A stretch of 14,243 nucleotides of DNA from JAQXDR01 sp038138625. Its GTDB lineage: Bacteria > Pseudomonadota > Alphaproteobacteria > Rhodobacterales > Rhodobacteraceae. The position numbers and the translations under genes were made by a program. Below, in pieces: positions 5,976-13,877 of this stretch (position 1 is its first letter; every line of letters begins with the position of its first letter). The notes beneath the pieces are model-generated. The model had not been told where the DNA came from, ran no database searches, and saw nothing but the letters and a program-made list of their open reading frames with translations. The DNA is taken from NCBI GenBank assembly GCA_038138625.1, contig JAYQEA010000102.1, forward strand, positions 1-14,243. Reading direction: 5' to 3'.

Positions 5976-6872
5976 TCAGGATTTCGCAAACGCGTTTGTC
6001 GGCGTCAAAGACCTAAGTACAAGATGGATAAGCCCGTGTTTGGGCGCATTGCTGTGCCATTCGGCATAAACGGTGATTGATGGCAGCGACCATTCCGGTA
6101 GGACATATTCCATATGTCCATTAGCAATGTCCGATGCAACTAAAAATTCAGGCACAATTGCCAATCCAGCGCCGGCGTGGGCAAGCCGATGCAATGCTTG
6201 GACATCGTTTGAAAATACCTGCGGATCGGGCTTGATCTTGACGACGTCACCGTTTTTGTGACTGAAACTTAATGGAATATTTTGAACGGGTGCGAGGGCA
6301 AGCCAATCCCAACCCACCAACGCCCGTGGGTTACGCGCACTCGGATGTTTGGCAAGATAAGCCTTGGATGCAACAAGAACACGTTTCACCCGAAATAAAG
6401 AGCGTGCCGTTGCTGATTTTTTTGGTTTTGTCGCCATGCGAATGGCCAGATCAAACCCGTCATCGATCAAAGCGCGCCGGGTATCAGAAAAGTCTATGGT
6501 CAATGTAATGCGCGGGTAAGCCACTGAAAAAGCGGCAAGCTGATCCGTAATATGCGACAGTGACAGCACCGAAGGTAACGTAATATGTAATTTGCCACTT
6601 GGTTTGCTAGCAGACGCAGAAAGATCCCGCAATTCGTCCTCAACCGCATCCAGCATATTTCGTGTGGCAATCAGCAGCCTTTCACCCTGTGCTGTAAGCG
6701 TGAGCTTTCTTGTTGAACGATACATCAGGGCGACGCCAAGATGGTCTTCGAGCTGCGATATGTGATGGCTGATCACAGATGGCGACAAATGCAATTCTCT
6801 TGCCGCGCCACGAAAAGAGCCATGGTCAATTGTTTTAGCGAAGATGGCCATCTGCCTTAAACGATCTATCAT
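5976..6872 (-). CDS. LysR-family transcriptional regulator
   Basis: A 298-residue protein of normal LysR length. Residues 1-60 form the winged helix-turn-helix (GSFRGAARELHLSPSVISHH, then QLEDHLGVALMYRSTRKLTL), a linker helix follows, and residues about 90-295 form the periplasmic-binding-like effector domain (GFDLAIRMA; HRLAHAGAGLAIVPEFLV). It resembles the AaeR/CrgA-type subgroup. GGAAAAG lies about eight bases before ATG 6872. It is divergent from two SnoaL-like genes across a 126-base gap, the classic arrangement in which a LysR protein controls its divergent neighbour and itself. Its co-inducer is not known. Confidence 0.95.
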   Translation of the reverse strand: MIDRLRQMAIFAKTIDHGSFRGAARELHLSPSVISHHISQLEDHLGVALMYRSTRKLTLTAQGERLLIATRNMLDAVEDELRDLSASASKPSGKLHITLPSVLSLSHITDQLAAFSVAYPRITLTIDFSDTRRALIDDGFDLAIRMATKPKKSATARSLFRVKRVLVASKAYLAKHPSARNPRALVGWDWLALAPVQNIPLSFSHKNGDVVKIKPDPQVFSNDVQALHRLAHAGAGLAIVPEFLVASDIANGHMEYVLPEWSLPSITVYAEWHSNAPKHGLIHLVLRSLTPTNAFAKS

Positions 6873-6998
6873 TAATTAACTTTTCCGAACAGTCCTATTC
6901 AACAATCGTATCTTATGATTTAATCTAAAAGTGTCCATCCTCTTGAAACACAGCCCAAATGAAATTGGGTGACACAGTGTTCAGGAGGACCTTTTCAA
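6873..6998. promoter_or_regulatory. Divergent control region between LysR and SnoaL genes
   Basis: This 126-base AT-rich gap must hold both promoters and the LysR binding sites. Visible elements are a short dyad TTTAATCTAAA around 6919-6930, an inverted repeat CCCAAATGAAATTGGG at about 6955-6970, and the AGGAGG ribosome binding site of the plus-strand gene. No hexamer pair was convincing, so the exact promoters are not called. Confidence 0.45.
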
Positions 6999-7478
6999 AT
7001 GAATAAAACACAGTCTCATATGAGTGCAGCAACACTTGCTGTTACAATGATGGCATCGGTTGCGACGGCAGAAAATGCCGACACGGTCCAGACATTTTAT
7101 GATCTGCTCAGCAATCCAGGATCGGAAAATCACGCAGCGGCCTTTGTCAATGCCACTGCTGACACCTGGGAAAGCGTTGGTGACTATTCCGGTAGCAACA
7201 AAAGCCGTGACGCGTTCTTGGGGCAAGTCGGAGGCTTTGCCAGACTGTTACCGGATCTGAACTGGGCGATTCAGGAGATCCACGAAAGCGGTGATTTTGT
7301 AACCGTGCGCAGTCGCGCGACGGGCACACCTGTTGCACCTTTTTTTGGTGTAGATGGGCAGGGACGCAGTTTCGATATCATGACAATCGACATCCATGAA
7401 TTAGCCAACGGAAAAATCGTCCGCTCTTACCACGTTGAAGATTGGGCAGGCGCATTGCAGCAACTGTCAGGTCGCTAG
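6999..7478 (+). CDS. Exported SnoaL-like (NTF2-fold) protein
   Basis: A 159-residue protein. Start ATG 6999 is chosen because AGGAGG lies nine bases upstream; an earlier in-frame ATG (6969) precedes that site. Residues 1-24 form a Sec signal peptide ending VATA, with cleavage before ENAD. The mature part is a SnoaL-like polyketide cyclase/ester cyclase fold: TVQTFYDLLSNP helix, DAFLGQVGGFARLLPDLNWA, then strands with TVRSRATGTPVAPFFGVDGQ and HELANGKIVRSYHVEDW. Members bind or isomerise small hydrophobic molecules, but many have no known substrate. It stops with TAG and is followed after 28 bases by a second SnoaL-like gene. It is probably controlled by the divergent LysR protein. Confidence 0.9.
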   Translation: MNKTQSHMSAATLAVTMMASVATAENADTVQTFYDLLSNPGSENHAAAFVNATADTWESVGDYSGSNKSRDAFLGQVGGFARLLPDLNWAIQEIHESGDFVTVRSRATGTPVAPFFGVDGQGRSFDIMTIDIHELANGKIVRSYHVEDWAGALQQLSGR

Positions 7479-7506
7479 ACCGTCCGTTGATAGAGGAGAT
7501 ATAGTT

Positions 7507-8011
7507 ATGAACAGAAGACAAGCTTTGAAAGCTTCGGCAGCTGCAATGACAGGCGCGATACTTGCCTCCGCGGCCACTGCACAAGTCTCAGCAAAATCCA
7601 ATGAGGATCAAAGCCAAGCCAGTTTGGAAATAGTCATGGGCCTCATGGGGGCTATGGGCCGCGGTGACATGGAGGCCATGGCAGATCTTATGGCTGAAGA
7701 CATGGTTTGGTTGAATGCGGGCGACCCAACCCTGCCTTGGATCGGACCGTGGGAGGGAAAGGACAAAATTTTTGCCCTTTCTGAAGGTATTTAGTGAAAA
7801 CTTTCAAACCACCAAATGGGAAAACACCGATGTTCTCGCCTCTGAGGATACGGTAGCGATCTTTGGCAATATGAACGGAATCACAACAAAATCAGGTCAA
7901 CCGATTGGTGACTTTACCTTTGCCTTGCGTGCCAAGGTGCGTGACGGGCAGGTCGTCCTTTGGAACTGGTTTGAAGACAGTTTCGCCGTAAGCCGAGCCT
8001 ATCACGGCTGA
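7507..8011 (+). pseudogene. Second SnoaL-like protein, split by one-base insertion
   Basis: Starts at ATG 7507 with GAGGAG nine bases upstream. The N-terminus NRRQALKASAAAMTGAILAS has a twin-arginine-like export signal. The SnoaL/NTF2-like body (EIVMGLMGAMGRGDMEAMAD, MVWLNAGDP, GPWEGKDKIFA) runs in frame 1 to TAG 7792-7794, then continues in another frame (VFSENFQTTKWENTDVLASE, DFTFALRAKVRDGQVVLWNW) to TGA 8011. Removing one C from the CCC run at 7775-7777 restores a 167-residue protein with normal family layout. The product as written is truncated to 95 residues. Either a genuine recent mutation or a sequencing error. Confidence 0.85.
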
Positions 8012-8029
8012 TACCCCCCTGAACCCACG

Positions 8030-8096
8030 GCTGTGGCCAGAACCCCATTTTCAAAAGCAATGCCCCTTTGACCATTCCGGGGGTTTTGGCCGCAGC
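8030..8096. terminator. Long imperfect hairpin between converging genes
   Basis: Arms 8030-8046 (GCTGTGGCCAGAACCCC) and 8080-8096 pair at 15 of 17 positions, the two mismatches being G-U compatible on one strand. The inner 33 bases contain a further weak stem (TCAAAAG with CCTTTGA). It lies between the converging SnoaL gene and the transporter operon and may act as a two-way transcription terminator, or be a small palindromic repeat unit. It has no T-run of the standard kind. Confidence 0.45.
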
Positions 8097-8267
8097 GCTA
8101 CCGGATACAATGGTCCCAGAGATGCCTCGTCAAAGTCGAAACCTTCAGTTGAACCTTTGCCCAAGAGGCTTGGCATGACCAGATTTTCATCTGTCTTGCA
8201 CACACTTCGCAGACCGAACCCGTCTTTACAACACACGTGGTGCTTTATAGGGCTTCATTATCGGTCA

Positions 8268-9077
8268 TCATTGATCTGGATAAAATTCCCATGGCCCGCC
8301 ATACACACCGACCGGGATGTGATGCGATACAAAACCATCCCGAAGTTCATGCAAAAGGAAGCCACCGGGTTCTGTTGTGAAACAGTTTTGAATGCCACGC
8401 CTTTGGTCCATGGTGACCGCATGGGACGTCCCAGGAGCAATCTGGCAGACAACCGACCCGAACAATTTCACGATATTGCGGTGGACATGACCACAAATCA
8501 ATCTCAGTTCGCCCGGATAGCGACTGACCATTTTTGCTAACTGTTCATTTTCCCTCAGGTTCTGGACATCCATTTTTTCTTTGCCCGTCATGAATGGCGG
8601 GTGATGGAGGCCAACCAAAGCCGGCCTGCCTTTTGCCCTGTTCAGGCACGTTCCGAGGAAATCCAAAGTCGCATCACTAAGATGTCCATGTGATTTTCCA
8701 GCAACCGAAGAATCCAAACCAATTACGACAATGTCATCGAAATCATGCATCCAGTTGATGGCACCTGTTGTTGGCATCCATGTCTGGTCTGAAAAGCTTG
8801 TTCGCATGACTTCGGTGGCGTCATGATTACCCGGCACAGCGCAGTACGGAATATCAAGAGGGTTCATGATTTTACGAAACCGACTATATTCCTCGGCCGT
8901 GCCAAAATCGGTCAAATCCCCGGTGATAATGGCCATTTTGACAGGGCCGATCAGTGGTAACATCCGGTTAATCGTGCTGACGCAATCCGAAAGGGAGGCG
9001 TCGGTATCAATTTGCCCGTAGGCAAGCTGACCATCCGGCACAATATGTGGATCCGATATCTGAATGATTTTTGTCAT
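8268..9077 (-). CDS. Metallophosphoesterase, class III phosphodiesterase type
   Basis: A 269-residue cytoplasmic protein (no signal peptide) with the full calcineurin-like metal set: D9-x-H11, GDLTD (53-57), GNHD (83-86), H158/H159 and GHVH (196-199). The layout matches the GpdQ/CpdA (class III cyclic-nucleotide/glycerophosphodiester) group, which hydrolyse phosphodiesters with two metal ions. It is the last gene of the ABC operon; its ATG overlaps the ATPase TGA as ATGA. The context suggests it hydrolyses the imported compound, possibly a glycerophosphodiester or similar, rather than acting on cAMP. The exact substrate cannot be read from sequence. Confidence 0.9.
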   Translation of the reverse strand: MTKIIQISDPHIVPDGQLAYGQIDTDASLSDCVSTINRMLPLIGPVKMAIITGDLTDFGTAEEYSRFRKIMNPLDIPYCAVPGNHDATEVMRTSFSDQTWMPTTGAINWMHDFDDIVVIGLDSSVAGKSHGHLSDATLDFLGTCLNRAKGRPALVGLHHPPFMTGKEKMDVQNLRENEQLAKMVSRYPGELRLICGHVHRNIVKLFGSVVCQIAPGTSHAVTMDQRRGIQNCFTTEPGGFLLHELRDGFVSHHIPVGVYGGPWEFYPDQ

Positions 9078-10123
9078 ACGGCTGACGCTTCTTTTGGCAG
9101 TAACATCAAGGCGTCCGGCTTGATCGCGAGGTTGACTGAATCACCTACTTGGGGGGCGTTATGACCGGGAAATATAGAGGTCAATATGCCGGGCATAACG
9201 CCCACCAATCCAACACGATAGTGCGTCCCGAGAAAGGTTACACTTTCCACTACGGCACGAAGAGGACCTGTTTCGACAATATGCACGTCTTCTGCACGGA
9301 CAAAGACATCCTTATCTGCCGCATTATGGTCCAATGAAAGTTGTCCCCCAAGCAGCTTGAGTGTCGTTTGACCAGCCCCATTCTGCGCCATGTCACCCTT
9401 CAGATGCATTGCATTACCGACAAAGCCTGCCACGAATGCAGTTTTGGGGTTTCTATATAGCTCTTCCGGTGTACCACTCTGGGCAACGCGACCTTGCGAC
9501 ATCACAGCAACGCGATCTGCAATTGCCATGGCCTCATCCTGATCGTGGGTCACAAAGATTGCTGTGATCTGAAATTTTCGCAACAGGATGGCCAATTCGT
9601 CCCGCAACGCTTCACGCAGGGCCGCATCCAAGGCAGACAGTGGCTCATCCAGCAAAAGCAGACGCGGGCGCGGTGCAATCGCGCGGGCAAGTGCAACACG
9701 TTGGCGTTGACCACCCGACAGTGCATCGATAGCACGGTGGGCGAAGTTCTCGAGCTGGCACATATCAAGAACTTCATCAACGCGCGCTTCTATCTCAGGC
9801 TTGGGGAGTTTTTGCATCTTCAGGCCATAGCCAATGTTGGCGCGGACAGACATGTTTGGAAAAAGAGCGTAGGATTGAAATACCATGCCCACTTTACGCT
9901 GCTCGACAGGGAGCGGCGTTACATTGTCTTCATCAAACCAAATTTCACCTCCTGCGTCTGGTGTTTCCAGACCAGCAATCATTCTGAGTAAAGTTGTTTT
10001 ACCGCAGCCCGACGGCCCGAGCAGCGACACAACCTCTCCGGTGTTTACTGTCATGTCCGTTGACAGCAACGCTCTTGTGCCATCCGGGTAGGTTTTGGAC
10101 ATATTGATCAATTTCAGAGTCAT
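9074..10123 (-). CDS. ABC transporter ATP-binding protein
   Basis: A 349-residue ATPase: Walker A GPSGCGKTT (36-44), Q-loop Q83, signature LSGGQRQRV (135-143), Walker B LLLLDEP with D159/E160, H-loop H193, and a C-terminal TOBE domain from about 245. This is the spermidine/Fe(III)/phosphonate-type (PotA/FbpC) class that powers import through two permease subunits. ATG 10123 overlaps the permease TGA as ATGA, with AGGA about eight bases upstream; an in-frame ATG at 10156 lies within the permease gene and is rejected. Its stop overlaps the phosphoesterase start. Confidence 0.95.
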   Translation of the reverse strand: MTLKLINMSKTYPDGTRALLSTDMTVNTGEVVSLLGPSGCGKTTLLRMIAGLETPDAGGEIWFDEDNVTPLPVEQRKVGMVFQSYALFPNMSVRANIGYGLKMQKLPKPEIEARVDEVLDMCQLENFAHRAIDALSGGQRQRVALARAIAPRPRLLLLDEPLSALDAALREALRDELAILLRKFQITAIFVTHDQDEAMAIADRVAVMSQGRVAQSGTPEELYRNPKTAFVAGFVGNAMHLKGDMAQNGAGQTTLKLLGGQLSLDHNAADKDVFVRAEDVHIVETGPLRAVVESVTFLGTHYRVGLVGVMPGILTSIFPGHNAPQVGDSVNLAIKPDALMLLPKEASAV

Positions 10124-10911
10124 TGGGCAATCCTTTGGGCGCGGGCGGACGCCCACTGCATGGCCATCAGCAATGGCACGATGAGCACGAAGAAAACGAG
10201 AGTATACGCCGAGGCGATCTCAAGCCGCATTGACGCGTAACTGTCTGCAAGACCAACGGGCAGGGTCTTGAGGTAAGGCGTATGCAACATCCAAGTCAGA
10301 TTGAATTCGCCAATCGAAAGCGTCACGACCGTAAGCGCGCCTGCCAAGATTCCAGGCATGGCGTTCGGCACGACAATATCACGGAAGCGTTGCCACGGGG
10401 AGGCACCAAGCGAGGCCGCCCCTTCTTCAAGGGTCTTGAGGTCCATTGCCGCCAACACCGCCAGAATAGAGCGCACCATGAATGGCAAAGTGTAGAGCAC
10501 ATGACCGACCAAGATAAATGTCCACGATATGCGGAACCCTTTCATCGAGCCATAAAGCTGCAAAAGCGCCAGTGCCAGCGCAAGACCCGGAACAGCAAGA
10601 GGTAGGGAAATGAATTCCTCCAGCAGGCGTGACAACCATCCTGGATGACGTGCCAAGCCGTAGGCCGCAGGCAATCCAATGATCAAGGTCACAATCAGGC
10701 ACCATATTGCCAGCCACAGCGACAGGAAAATACTATCTGCATAAAGCTCCCAGACCTTCCAAACCCACTTGAACGTCATGCCTGAGGAGATTCCTTGAAA
10801 ATAGTTAGCAGTTAACCCCGCCATGACCGACAAGATTGTCGGTACGAGCAAGAAAGCGCAGGCCGAAAGTGTCACGATCAACTGAATAATCTTGGCTTTG
10901 GATTTGAACAT
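10120..10911 (-). CDS. ABC transporter permease (second)
   Basis: A 263-residue inner-membrane protein with about six hydrophobic helices (for example FLLVPTILSVMAGLT and SLWLAIWCLIVTLIIGLPAA). The EAA loop that contacts the ATPase is EEGAASLGASPWQRFRDIVV followed by PNAMPG. It is a binding-protein-dependent permease of the PotC/FbpB-like group. ATG 10911 is preceded by GGAGG at five bases, located in the end of the upstream permease gene; the stop of that gene is one base away. It pairs with the first permease as a heterodimer. Confidence 0.95.
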   Translation of the reverse strand: MFKSKAKIIQLIVTLSACAFLLVPTILSVMAGLTANYFQGISSGMTFKWVWKVWELYADSIFLSLWLAIWCLIVTLIIGLPAAYGLARHPGWLSRLLEEFISLPLAVPGLALALALLQLYGSMKGFRISWTFILVGHVLYTLPFMVRSILAVLAAMDLKTLEEGAASLGASPWQRFRDIVVPNAMPGILAGALTVVTLSIGEFNLTWMLHTPYLKTLPVGLADSYASMRLEIASAYTLVFFVLIVPLLMAMQWASARAQRIAQ

Positions 10912-10912
10912 A

Positions 10913-11716
10913 TCAGCCTCCAGCCGCAACGGTTGTACCAGACAAACTGCGCGCGATGAGCAGCAAAATCCATGTCACGATGCCGAGCAGGATCGATAGG
11001 GCAGACGCCATGGCGATGTTGGCGGATAGGGTGAATTCGGTGTAGATGACCATAGGCAGCACATCTATATTTGTGGCCAACGTAAAGGCTGTGCCGAACG
11101 CCCCCATAGCAGTTGCAAATGCGATGGCACCCGCAGCAATCAAGGACGGCATCAACCCCGGCATGATAACATCACGGACAACCCGGTAAGAAGAGGCCCC
11201 CAAAGTGCGCGCGGCTTCTTCCAAAGCTGGGTCCAGTTTTTCTGCTGCTGCCATCACTGTCAGCAAAACACGCGGAATGGAAAAGTACAGATACCCCAGA
11301 AATAGACCCGTCACCGAATACGCAAATACCACATGACCGGGTGTAAGTTGATTAACCAGTCCCTGGCGCCCGCCAAGAAGAATGATCAAAAAACCAATCA
11401 CAACCCCCGGAAACGCCAACGGCAGGGTCATGATCGAAAGTAGCAAGCCACGCCCCCGAAATCGATTGCGCGACAAAAACATACCCGCAGTTGTGGATAT
11501 TGCCAGCGCAGCAAAGGTTGTGGCAAGCGAGACCAAAACTGTCAAAAACAAAGTATTCAGGTAACGCGGCTTGTGTAAGATCTCGAGATAAATCGCCCAG
11601 CCTGCGTCCCCCTCTCCCGATGCGAGAAACAGTCGCACCAGGGGCAAAGCAAGAAACGCAAGCGAAAAGATCAGCAAGGGCGTAAGACACGCCAGCACGA
11701 AATTTCTGTTTGTCAT
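10913..11716 (-). CDS. ABC transporter permease (first)
   Basis: A 267-residue inner-membrane protein with about six helices (LLIFSLAFLALPLVRLFLAS at the N-terminus; LLLSIMTLPLAFPGVVIGFL in the middle). The EAA loop is EEAARTLGASSYRVVRDVIM then PGLMPS. It belongs to the PotB/FbpB-like group. Its start lies 52 bases after the binding-protein gene. No ribosome binding site lies directly before the ATG; the nearest, AGGAGGGG, is separated from it by a hairpin (11727-11750), see findings. It is followed after one base by the second permease. Confidence 0.95.
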   Translation of the reverse strand: MTNRNFVLACLTPLLIFSLAFLALPLVRLFLASGEGDAGWAIYLEILHKPRYLNTLFLTVLVSLATTFAALAISTTAGMFLSRNRFRGRGLLLSIMTLPLAFPGVVIGFLIILLGGRQGLVNQLTPGHVVFAYSVTGLFLGYLYFSIPRVLLTVMAAAEKLDPALEEAARTLGASSYRVVRDVIMPGLMPSLIAAGAIAFATAMGAFGTAFTLATNIDVLPMVIYTEFTLSANIAMASALSILLGIVTWILLLIARSLSGTTVAAGG

Positions 11717-11726
11717 GTGTAAGCTT

Positions 11727-11750
11727 GGGGCCGGACCCTCGCCCGGCCCC
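11727..11750 (-). promoter_or_regulatory. GC-rich hairpin between binding-protein and permease genes
   Basis: On the minus strand GGGGCCGG and CCGGCCCC form a perfect 8-bp stem with an 8-base loop, between the binding-protein stop and the permease ATG. No T-run follows, so it is not a standard terminator. Such hairpins commonly protect the upstream mRNA and reduce downstream expression, so more binding protein is made than permease. The Shine-Dalgarno-like AGGA abuts its 5' arm. Confidence 0.7.
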
Positions 11751-11768
11751 TCCTGTTATCAGAGATGT

Positions 11769-12764
11769 TTATTTGACTTCAGACAAATAACGCTCGCCAA
11801 AGCCGGATTGCGCTTTTTCCATTTCTGCATAATCAACCGCGACGGCCCGAGCGTAGTCACTGGCAGGCAGAAACTTGGCCGCAACCTCTGCCGGAAGCTC
11901 AACCGGGCGCGCTGGTTGAAGATAGGCATTGGTCCAAATAGCCTGGCCCTTGTCTGACAGGATGAAATCCAACACCCGCTTGCCCAGCTCAGGGTTTGGA
12001 CCATCGTTGACTAGGCTCATGACGTAGGGCACGCGGACGGACCCTTCGCACGGCATCACAAATTCGAAATTGCCGTCTTCTTCATATTTTCCCCGATAAG
12101 CGTTGAAATCATAATCGAACAAAATCGGGATTTCACCGGACACAACCCGCGCATAGGACGTCTGCTTGGGCACGATGGGATAATTTTTCGCCAATGTGTT
12201 GAAGTATTCTATGGCCGGGTCGAAATTACCAAGATCACCGCCAAAGGCCATATTCACAGCAACGGCACCAGCATAACCGACAAAGGCGGAAGAGGGATCA
12301 AGATACCCAACCATTCCGCGATATTCAGGCTTTGTCAGATCTGCAAAACACTGTGGTACGTCTGCGCCCCCCAAGGCATCCACATTCACAAAAAAACCAA
12401 GAGACCCATAGTGGATAGCAAACCATTTACCGTCTGGGTCTTTCAAACCTTCTGGAATCTCGTCAAATCCAGTCGGCTTGTAGGCAGTTGCGACGCCTTC
12501 ATTGCCTGCTTTGATGCCCGTCGTGACCCCATAATACGCAACATCGGCGACAGGATTGCTGCGTTCAGCCAAAAGCTGGCTGAGTGTCTGACCCGAGTTT
12601 TTGTTGTCATGGGGCATCTGGACGTCAATCTCTTTGTCGATTGCTTCCAGCATAGAGGCCCAGTCCGCCCATTGCGGCGGACAATTGTAGCAAATAGCAT
12701 CTTCGGCCAGTGCCGGTGCAGCAATTGTCATTGTCAGCATTGCTGCTGCAAGAGTATGTTTCAT
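11769..12764 (-). CDS. Periplasmic substrate-binding protein of ABC transporter
   Basis: A 331-residue protein with a clear Sec signal peptide (MKHTLAAAMLTMTIAAPALA, cleavage before EDA). The mature part is a class of extracellular solute-binding protein related to Fe(III)/putrescine/2-aminoethylphosphonate/hexose-phosphate binders (NSGQTLSQLLAERSNPVADV; YRGMVGYLDPSSAF; DYDFNAYRGKY). Cys25 and Cys28 near the mature start could form a disulphide. Start ATG 12764 is chosen because GGAGAG lies six to seven bases before it; an earlier ATG (12779) precedes that site. It overlaps the LacI gene stop by ATGA. The substrate is not identified; the coupled phosphoesterase points to an organophosphate. 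Confidence 0.95.
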   Translation of the reverse strand: MKHTLAAAMLTMTIAAPALAEDAICYNCPPQWADWASMLEAIDKEIDVQMPHDNKNSGQTLSQLLAERSNPVADVAYYGVTTGIKAGNEGVATAYKPTGFDEIPEGLKDPDGKWFAIHYGSLGFFVNVDALGGADVPQCFADLTKPEYRGMVGYLDPSSAFVGYAGAVAVNMAFGGDLGNFDPAIEYFNTLAKNYPIVPKQTSYARVVSGEIPILFDYDFNAYRGKYEEDGNFEFVMPCEGSVRVPYVMSLVNDGPNPELGKRVLDFILSDKGQAIWTNAYLQPARPVELPAEVAAKFLPASDYARAVAVDYAEMEKAQSGFGERYLSEVK

Positions 12765-13864
12765 GACGATCTCTCCCATTGGATTTTAGAGTTCTGGTTG
12801 GATGGATTGTTTGACGGTGAAAAGGTTGCAGCCTTTTCACCGTCAGTTCTTTCTGCTGCTGGCGCAGCCAAGCTGCCTCCAGTGCGGAAACTAAAAGACA
12901 GGTCTGGTGCAGGCTGCACCGGGCGGGGTGTATCATTTATGATAGATAATACAGTGCCCGCGGCGCCTGCGCCCATGGACTTGGGATCTGTTACAATCGT
13001 GGCAAGACTTGGTTCAACCATCTCGCCGACCTCAATTCCGTCAAAGCCTACAATGGACAAATCCTCAGGGACATTCAGCCCCAATGCCCGCGCACTTCGG
13101 ATCGTGGCCAGTGCCAGAAAATCGTTGGAAACAAAAAGCCCTGTCAGCGTCTGGTTTTGCTGTAAAAACCCTCGCAGCAGCTCGGTCAGGTTTTCACTGT
13201 CATCATCAATCTCAAGCAAGGCCGGTTTACACATGTTGTGATAGGCGCAACCCTCCACAAACCCTTGATACCGCTGGCGTGCACGGTCGGATGATTTGAA
13301 TTTTAAGGCCAGAATTCCAACATGACGATGTCCTTGTGAATTAAACTCACCCGCAACGGTCTTGGCAGCCGAATGATCATCAACGCACCAACTATTTTCG
13401 TTATCGGGGGCAAGATTGAACAAAAGACAATGCGGAATTTCACGGGCCTGTATGGTTTTCAGGCCATCACTTGAGGCCGCATCACTCACCGTCAACAAAA
13501 TTCCGTCGACTTGTTTTGCCAATAAGGTCCGGATCGCCTTTGCTTCGCTGTCCGTGTCATAGTTGGTGCATACCAACAGCATTTGATAACCAGCGGCATG
13601 GAAGGCTTCTTGCGCGCCTTGCACGGCGTCGGCAAACACCGGGTTTGCCAGCGATGGAACAACACAACCGATCGTGCTTGTGGTATTGCTTTGTAAGGAA
13701 CGACCAACTTCACTAAATTCAAAACCCAGTTCGTCGACGGCCTCTAGCACACGCTTTTTAAGGTTTGCACTTGATGGCCCTGTACCATTGAGGACACGGC
13801 TCACCGATGCGACACCACAGCCCGCTTTATGCGCAACATCTTTGATTGTTACGGTTGGCCGCAT
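12761..13864 (-). CDS. LacI-family transcriptional regulator
   Basis: A 367-residue protein. The N-terminal helix-turn-helix and hinge (TIKDVAHKAGCGVASVSRVL, then NLKKRVLEAVDELGF) are followed by a sugar-binding-like effector domain (IGCVVPSLANPVFADAVQGA; DGILLTVSDAA; GLFVSNDFLALATIRSARAL; LSIVGFDGIEVGEMVEPSLA). GGAGGGGGAA lies just before ATG 13864. The C-terminal 25 or so residues (after GGSLAAPAAER) exceed the usual family end and read through a perfect hairpin into the next gene, overlapping it by ATGA. It is the first gene of the transporter operon and has a perfect operator just upstream, so it probably represses itself and the whole operon until the substrate or a metabolite binds. Confidence 0.95.
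   Translation of the reverse strand: MRPTVTIKDVAHKAGCGVASVSRVLNGTGPSSANLKKRVLEAVDELGFEFSEVGRSLQSNTTSTIGCVVPSLANPVFADAVQGAQEAFHAAGYQMLLVCTNYDTDSEAKAIRTLLAKQVDGILLTVSDAASSDGLKTIQAREIPHCLLFNLAPDNENSWCVDDHSAAKTVAGEFNSQGHRHVGILALKFKSSDRARQRYQGFVEGCAYHNMCKPALLEIDDDSENLTELLRGFLQQNQTLTGLFVSNDFLALATIRSARALGLNVPEDLSIVGFDGIEVGEMVEPSLATIVTDPKSMGAGAAGTVLSIINDTPRPVQPAPDLSFSFRTGGSLAAPAAERTDGEKAATFSPSNNPSNQNSKIQWERSS
12813..12844 (-). promoter_or_regulatory. Perfect hairpin inside the 3' end of the LacI gene
   Basis: A 13-bp perfect inverted repeat (12813-12825 and 12832-12844, GACGGTGAAAAGG and its complement) with a six-base loop. It lies within the extended C-terminal codons of the regulator, about 50 bases before the binding-protein ATG. 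No T-run follows on the minus strand. It could act as an mRNA stabiliser or processing barrier for the transporter transcript, or be a former terminator absorbed into the reading frame. Confidence 0.75.
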
Positions 13865-13877
13865 TTCCCCCTCCCAG

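Noticed and set aside
5821..6069. Plus-strand 82-residue ORF overlapping the LysR 3' end
   Set aside because: No ribosome binding site, composition unlike a protein, and it overlaps the conserved end of a well-supported LysR gene.
9494..9991. Plus-strand 165-codon ORF
   Set aside because: It lies wholly antisense to the ABC ATPase, whose Walker and signature motifs are in the opposite strand.
12411..13241. Long plus-strand ORF of 276 codons
   Set aside because: It is antisense to both the binding-protein and LacI genes, which are clearly conserved; the open frame reflects their codon bias.
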